From contig JAQBZS010000437.1 in the NCBI GenBank assembly GCA_027622115.1, positions 1 to 6,495 of the forward strand: DNA of 6,495 nt, in the 5' to 3' direction. A program made the translations under genes and the position numbers. Numbering within the stretch: the first letter of the stretch is position 1; each line of letters begins with the position of its first letter. This document shows, one piece after another, positions 6,225 to 6,495 of the stretch. The stretch comes from Planctomycetota bacterium (lineage in GTDB: Bacteria > Planctomycetota > Planctomycetia > Planctomycetales > Planctomycetaceae). Under the pieces are notes generated by a model. That model was given only the letters and a program-made list of their open reading frames with translations, made no database searches and had not been told where the DNA came from.

Positions 6225-6495
6225 TTACCGCGTCCCGGAATGTCGAACCGTAAATCCGGCAGGCAATTGCTCGTTGCCGTTTTCGATTTCAAGCTGTACG
6301 CGAAACGTGCGGCTGGACGAATTTACGTAAGACGAGACGACGGTGACTCGCCCTTGCAGCGAACTCTTGACTGGCTCGTCCGCTTGTAAGGACAGCAGGC
6401 TGCCTGGCTTCACGGCGCCGAATTCTGTCAGCGGCAAGTGCAGTTCGACGTGCAGCTTGCGGCGGTCGGCAATCGTGACGACTGGCTTGGAGCGG
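6225..6495 (-). CDS. C-terminal end of an HlyD/RND-type efflux periplasmic adaptor (partial, 5' end outside window)
   Basis: The frame is open from the right edge to a TAA at 6225-6227, giving 89 complete codons. It has the beta-barrel signature of membrane-fusion adaptors: VVTIADRRKLHVELHLP, then a VKPGS turn, DEPV, GRVTVVSSYVNSSSRTFRVQLEIENGN and LPAGFTV. The usual adaptor joins an inner-membrane RND pump to an outer-membrane channel. The TTG at 6437 lies inside the conserved region and is not the start. The protein ends only eight residues after LPAGF, without the membrane-proximal domain that many RND adaptors carry after this point, so this is either a short subfamily or a truncated end. 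No pump gene follows downstream on this strand within the window. Confidence is high for the fold and lower for the transported substrate, which cannot be told. Confidence 0.82.
   Translation of the reverse strand, partial: RSKPVVTIADRRKLHVELHLPLTEFGAVKPGSLLSLQADEPVKSSLQGRVTVVSSYVNSSSRTFRVQLEIENGNEQLPAGFTVRHSGTR

Noticed and set aside
6090..6389. Plus-strand open frame of 99 codons
   Set aside because: It overlaps the adaptor C-terminus in antisense, where the minus-strand frame carries the conserved adaptor pattern.

Overview
The window looks like a chromosomal segment of a planctomycete (Pirellulales/Planctomycetales-like). This rests on gene content. There is a sugar-dehydrogenase-type propeller fused to a cytochrome c region, a secreted PQQ-like propeller with the N-terminal WPGFRG motif common in that phylum, and a formylmethanofuran dehydrogenase subunit C gene standing alone. 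Ribosome-binding sites are weak or absent at several genes. No marker gene fixes the genus.

Layout from left to right. (1) Positions 1-1956, minus strand: a long open frame cut by the left edge, encoding a membrane-anchored glucose/sorbosone-dehydrogenase-like propeller fused to a cytochrome c-type region; the first CXXCH lies just inside the edge. (2) Positions 1957-2313: a divergent intergenic region. (3) Positions 2314-3138, plus strand: fhcC-like, a subunit of the formyltransferase/hydrolase complex of the tetrahydromethanopterin C1 pathway. (4) Positions 3139-3361: a convergent gap holding a large nested inverted repeat followed by copy 1 of a short dispersed repeat. (5) Positions 3362-4621, minus strand: a secreted PQQ-like beta-propeller protein. 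(6) Positions 4622-4859: a divergent gap that may hide a frameshifted 5' extension of the next gene. (7) Positions 4860-5639, plus strand: a protein with a polymorphic toxin type 44 domain. (8) Positions 5640-5731: a second convergent gap, with a tandem GGTCTGACC pair and copy 2 of the dispersed repeat. (9) Positions 5732-6055, minus strand: a small single-pass membrane protein of unknown function. (10) Positions 6225-6495, minus strand: the C-terminal end of an HlyD/RND-type periplasmic adaptor, cut by the right edge.

The genes do not form one pathway or operon; strands alternate. Two gene products (the dehydrogenase-cytochrome and the PQQ-like propeller) act outside the cytoplasm. The C1-carrier gene is cytoplasmic. 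The most unusual items are the stand-alone toxin-44 gene without an obvious same-strand immunity gene, and the two copies of one short repeat, each in a convergent 3'-to-3' gap.
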